The notes beneath the pieces were generated by a model. It saw only the letters and a list, made by a program, of their open reading frames with translations. It had not been told where the DNA came from and did not search any database. From the NCBI GenBank assembly GCA_024516155.1, contig JAJJXM010000069.1:124001-188000 (forward strand): a stretch of 64,000 nucleotides of DNA, written 5' to 3'. This stretch comes from Pyronema omphalodes (taxonomy: Eukaryota > Ascomycota > Pezizomycetes > Pezizales > Pyronemataceae). A program made the position numbers and the translations under genes. Of this stretch, positions 59,811 to 64,000 are shown piece by piece; within the stretch, counting starts at the first letter, position 1, and each line of letters starts with the position of its first letter.

Positions 59811-60800
59811 TCAATCATTCCATAGGGAGATATGTTCAACCGATCGAGAGGCACCTAATTCAAGGTTCCAAAGGATCTTGACAGCTGCCCAAAGTGGAGT
59901 AGAGGCTATCGGCATGCCTGTGGAAAAGTTGAAGGGGACAAGTATTGGAACTCGTACCAGCTTTTCAATGATGTCGGACATCCTCGCAAAAGAATGGACC
60001 ATGGAATTTTCGTAAACACGAGTCAGGTCTGCACACAAGCCAGCTACGAATTGGCCTGCGTCGAAAATAAAATTGACTGGAATGATAAACACCAGGGTAA
60101 GGGAAAAAGAGCGAGCAGTAAAGAGAAGAACCCCCTCATCAGTATATCTATCTCATGGCGAAACCTCACTGTGCCTGGGATTGAGTAGTTGCAATAAGGC
60201 GGATGTAACAGGATGGTATCTTGGAAACCATATCGAAGGTTCAATCAAAGTAAGGATGCCTGAAGGCCAACGAGTGTCACGAATCACTTCTCTGTGGTGG
60301 TGCCTAAAAACCAGGACTTCGGGAGATTATCGCAGGATAAATATCATGCATACGTACCGTGTTTCAAACCTAGTGAGATAATGATATCCCGCTGGACTGT
60401 GTAGTTGCCGGACGAGTACATTGCAGTTGGATGCAGGGGGTACGATATCGGGTTATGGGAGGATAGCCCAGTCATGTTTGTTTTTGGAGATCTGTGCGAG
60501 ATGTAATTCGAGAAGTTTCGGCGTTCTTCATGCCAACGAGGCAATCTTGTCAAGCACAGGTCTTTTTGTGCGGTGACTTTTCTAGGTGCGGTATCTATGA
60601 GGAGGTGGCATCTAGTTCAATTACGATTGGACACAACATCTGCGAGATATGGGTGCTTCGTGTCGTATATAGCCTTGAGTTTAGTTCCGATACGGACCAT
60701 GACAGCGGCACATAACCTTGGTGATATTGTGCAACAGGATTGTCCTAAAGTCGAACGTCTTGGGGTGGAGGGCCGCAAGCGGAGGTCTCCTACACCGTGA
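59811..60800 (-). pseudogene. Possible multi-exon or decayed gene, unknown product
   Basis: Several minus-strand pieces have protein-like composition: about 60660-60790 (ending DTKHPYLADVV), 60344-60553, a short piece after a CAATCCCAG acceptor at about 60176, and 59811-60092, which reads FDAGQFVAGLCADLTRVYENS and ends in a stop. I could not join them into one frame with acceptable splice sites. It may be a gene with missed introns or a frameshifted relic. The ATG-led frame 59811-60092 alone would give 93 residues with two hydrophobic stretches. Confidence 0.3.
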
Positions 60801-62799
60801 CATTTTATGAGAAATCAGGCATCAAAACTGGGTTCAAGTGAACGGAGGAAGGCAAAAGCAGTTGAAGCAAGCAGAATTCATAACGTGGACAGGGTGCTTA
60901 TGATACTTGCTGTGCTGTTGGTGTCGGCAGCACAGGAGACATCTAAGGTGCGTCCGGAAACCTTCTTCGACGCCTTGTCTTGCATAGCCGAGTTATACTG
61001 GCATATCTACACAACGTACCGCATGTTGAATACGATTTGCGGCGATATTTTACATATCACATCGGCATGATACACCGATCACGGCCTTAAAGCTCAACAC
61101 GAGAAAGCCAAAACGCAACCAAATGTTGTCCTTATGGTCGGGGCCTCCTCGCGAGCGGCCCTATTGCGACACAGAAGAACAAAAAGCAGAAACTATACGA
61201 TTATAGTAAATATAAAAAAGAGAGATAACACAAAAAAATCCTGACAGTTAAAAGCTCATACTTCGAGCCATGCATGAGAAAGACGGCCGTTCAATTGAAC
61301 GAACCAGGATTATCTCAACGACCGTTACTTCTATGGCACGTAAGTTTCTTTCACCATGACATATTGCATAATCGCTTTGGTAACTAAATCATACCCGACA
61401 ATGCCCCCTGTGTGATGGGGGTGTTGGACAAGAGGCTGTGACAGGGAACACGCTGGAAGCAAGTCTGGGGGAGCGAGTGATCACACATGATCCATTGCTA
61501 GGCGGGCCGGGGGATTTATTGATTTATTTCTCATCCTCGCATATGACCGTAGGTTTATGGCCAGTGATACATTCTTCTACATTTCTGGAATATCGGAGAT
61601 GCTCCGTTTCCACTGGGTATGCCCCTGAACGGCTTTGCTTGTTCCGGGATGTAGCCTCCCCTCATCTACTCCTGCTACCTTTCTGATCCATCCCGTCTGT
61701 ACATTCCTGGGCCCTACTTGCCCCATGATCACCCGGCCGGATGCTTCCACTATGTCCTCCTCGCTTCCGCATTGTCGTCCCCTGTTCACATGATTTTTCA
61801 TTGTTTTTTCTGCCCTCCCCTGCTTCCCTGTCTACTGCTCTTCTCCTGCTCGATCTTCCCCAGCTGCTTCTATCCCTGTCCGGCGGTTTTCCCTTTTTTC
61901 TATCACGTCTGTTATTCCGTCCCTACGTTTGTCCTCATCTCCACTATTTCCTGGTTCAGCTTGTCATCGTTGTGTTAGACCCACGGGTATCTTCCTTCAC
62001 TCTTGTTTTTGTCTTGATTACATTCATTCTGAGGTGCTGTCTTCTTCATGCCCTGTCTTCCGTCCGACTTATCACTGTCTTGTTTTATTATCATCGTCTG
62101 TGTTATCATTGTCATTATGAATGATTAGTTGCTGTTTTTCTTTTTTCAAAGTTATGCTCATGGGTATAACAATGTTCTACAACCAGCAGTACTTTCTGTT
62201 TCTTCAGGTAAGTCTCCTTGCGCTAGGGATGAACTCATCATGGTTCATTTATTTGTTTGTTTGTTTGTTATTTCTTTACTCGTATGCAACCCAGAGGTTC
62301 TGAAGAGAATCAGATAAATACAAAAAAGAAAAGAAAAACCAAAGAAAGCAAAAACACCATTTCCACCTTCATTTCCTCCTCTTCTGCGCTTACTGTGTCG
62401 TGGTGTCTGTCCCCACTTGACTTGATGAGGCTGGTTGTCCTATACGTGTCGAATGTTCCAAGTACCCTGTTTGCACAGAGGCCACCGCACCAGGTGCCCT
62501 CTCCTTCCTCCACCATTTCCCTGCCCAATTGTCATACCCTACCCCGATAAGACATTAAAAAGAATGGGGATTGTTACCTGAGTGATGAGTCAAGCCAAAG
62601 GCGAGAGTCATTACTATCCACCCTTCATCCACTTCCTTCAGGAAGTAGGATAATGGGGGACCAGGGAAAGAGTCAGCCTCATCCAGGGTGGGGAAACCCG
62701 GGGCAGCCCCCGAGGTGGGTCTGTTTCCGATCAATGACTGCGGTTTCTGAGGCGCAGGCATACCTCGAGGAACATACTGTGAACCTGGGTATTGAGGCT
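60801..62799. other. Intergenic, pyrimidine-rich; no supported gene
   Basis: 61700-62120 is C/T-rich and yields long hydrophobic frames on the plus strand that are compositional. The minus-strand ATG frame 62555-62761 (68 residues) begins just past the presumed LTR. It could be read as an element-internal start, but the LTR orientation argues it is host flank. Confidence 0.4.
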
Positions 62800-63559
62800 T
62801 TCAATACAGAGGTTTGTCCGATCAGTTAACGCTTCGTTCGCAAGATAGATAACTAATAGATTTCCCAAGAGCTAGGAAGTTCCACTAATCGATCACAGGC
62901 CGAATAAACTTAAGGGTCTCGTCCTGAGGTATTGGTGTAGATAGGTAACGTCGTAACAAGAGATCAAGTTGCAGATGCTGGAGGAGACGGTGGGAAGACT
63001 TAGGGTCTTTTATAGACTTTCGTCTACAAGTTCGCCCAGACTTCCCAAGGGAACCAACTTCCAAACTAAGCCTGGGAGATAAGACGTGAGTCAATTCTTT
63101 GACAAATCTGCTGATGGCTCGCATCATGCGGCATGCGCAATCATATTAATTGCTCACTTGCATGATGACCTTCGTGTCAGATTAATCCTTGACATTCCTT
63201 GCCGTGCTACCACACCTTCCAATCAGGTATTGGGGTTAAGCGCCTAGTGGAGGGTGACTCCACTTGAGCGCATAATGCAGTGACTCCTCTGATAATGACA
63301 TGTGAGTCATATATCTTATGAGTCGTCTTGATCATAGATCTCCCTAGAGAATCTCGATTGCGAGTGAAGGAATCTGACATCATAAGGCAGACTATGCCTT
63401 ACCGGAGCGCACTGCCCCGTCACATTCCTGTGTGATGTCATACAACCCCACCTGCGCGCACTTGCGCGCAGCCACACCCTGGTGTGTACGCAAACGCCAT
63501 CTTATCTTGCAGTTGGTAGTCATTGGCCTAAGGTCGCGTCATATCAGTTCCATCCAACA
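62800..63559 (-). mobile_element. Probable long terminal repeat of an LTR retrotransposon (left end approximate)
   Basis: Read on the minus strand, TGTTGG starts at 63559, right after a purine-rich AGGGAAAC like a polypurine tract. A TATA box (TATAAAAGA) follows at 63014-63006, then a pyrimidine-rich initiation-like stretch. A retroelement-like coding frame ends 38 bases upstream, as expected for a 3' LTR. The lower boundary (CA end and target duplication) was not located, so 62800 is a guess. The partner LTR would lie beyond 64000. Confidence 0.45.
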
Positions 63560-63597
63560 GTTTCCCTGAGTGGTGTTCCTTGCTGCAGGACGTCGTC

Positions 63598-63978
63598 TCA
63601 TGCTAATGCAATCTTGACCCTTGTCCTGAGCTCCACTCCTGTTGGCTGACTAGACTCTGCCTTGTTCCTTGGCCGACTATCCACCCAACTCATACCTCGG
63701 ATGATCCTATTTGTCTGCCTTGCATTGTCCTGAGAATTCCCTTCTCTTGCAAGCCCTCTGGTAGCCGTGCTTGGTGGAACCCGACCTCCAGTATAAGGAG
63801 GTGTCGTTTCGCCGTCGTCTTCTGTCTCCATCAGCGTCGTCTGTAGTTTTCTCATGGGTAAGTCGACACCCATGAGGTAAGTTGTTCCTCGTTCCCATCC
63901 ATCTGTGATCCTCCCAAACTGACAGTGAATAACAGGTAGCGACGCCTCGGGCCGGGATCCTTGTGAGGTCCTTTCGGA
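63598..63978 (-). CDS. C-terminal part of a probable retrotransposon ORF
   Basis: Open minus-strand frame from after a TGA near 63981 to the stop at 63598, about 126 codons; the internal ATG at 63873 gives only 91. The product is polar, with a GRITDGWERGTTYLMGVDL segment, then a Thr/Arg/Asn-rich disordered tail. It ends 38 bases before the putative 3' LTR, where the end of the last element gene is expected. I do not recognise protease, reverse transcriptase or integrase signatures; a gag-like or extra C-terminal part is possible. The upstream part is outside the window or broken by the TGA. Confidence 0.4.
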   Translation of the reverse strand, partial: SERTSQGSRPEASLPVIHCQFGRITDGWERGTTYLMGVDLPMRKLQTTLMETEDDGETTPPYTGGRVPPSTATRGLAREGNSQDNARQTNRIIRGMSWVDSRPRNKAESSQPTGVELRTRVKIALA

Positions 63979-64000
63979 AAGTCACGAATCACGTGACGTG

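Noticed and set aside
61718..62124. Hydrophobic 86- and 127-residue plus-strand proteins
   Set aside because: The region is C/T-rich, so any frame looks like Leu/Phe/Ser/Pro; no start context or introns.
62555..62761. 68-residue minus-strand frame as the gag start of the LTR element
   Set aside because: The LTR reads as a 3' LTR from the frame to its right, which would put this piece outside the element. It would be reconsidered if the LTR proves to be a 5' LTR.

Overview
The window is nuclear DNA of a filamentous ascomycete (Pezizomycotina; Leotiomycetes is my guess, not shown). The evidence is short GT-AG introns (47-88 bp) in most genes, intron-bearing nuclear tRNAs (Pro-AGG, Glu-CTC), a secreted fungal-type rhamnogalacturonan lyase, a large Ser/Thr-rich fungal protein, and a LINE-like and an LTR-type retroelement. 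Every spliced model below was built by hand by matching exon phases across plausible splice sites; none has RNA support.

Region 1 (1-16.1 kb) is a gene-poor, diverged block holding five related short zinc-finger genes (four on +, one on -). Each has a low-complexity Pro/Ser/Asn/Gln-rich N-terminus and a C-terminal pair of C2H2-like fingers. A phase-2 intron lies upstream of the fingers in all five. In four of the five, the first finger is unusually short. Region 2 (16.1-24 kb) holds three predicted secreted products: an 8-cysteine granulin-like peptide, a 199-residue protein of unknown function, and a PL4 rhamnogalacturonan lyase. Region 3 (24-36 kb) is rich in tRNA genes and ordinary fungal genes. 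Its Lys and Glu tRNA genes form a nested mirror image (Lys-, Glu+ ... Glu-, Lys+), bracketed by single-pass membrane protein genes that point outwards.

Region 4 (37.4-38.8 kb) is an insertion with a 13-bp target-site duplication and an AATC-repeat tail. It carries one intact LINE ORF1-like gene and no reverse transcriptase, so it is an ORF1-only, HAL1-like retroelement. Region 5 (39.5-51 kb) centres on a 1449-residue low-complexity protein gene (- strand), flanked on both sides by kilobases of simple repeats, a 27-copy 9-bp minisatellite and a perfect 17-bp inverted repeat. Region 6 (51-62.5 kb) has a second tRNA-Ser copy and otherwise only weak, possibly decayed coding fragments. Region 7 (about 62.8-64 kb) is probably the terminal repeat and last coding segment of an LTR retrotransposon in minus orientation that runs off the window.

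The enzyme and the secreted proteins fit a plant-associated or plant-litter lifestyle. The zinc-finger array and the two retroelements are the accessory, fast-evolving parts.
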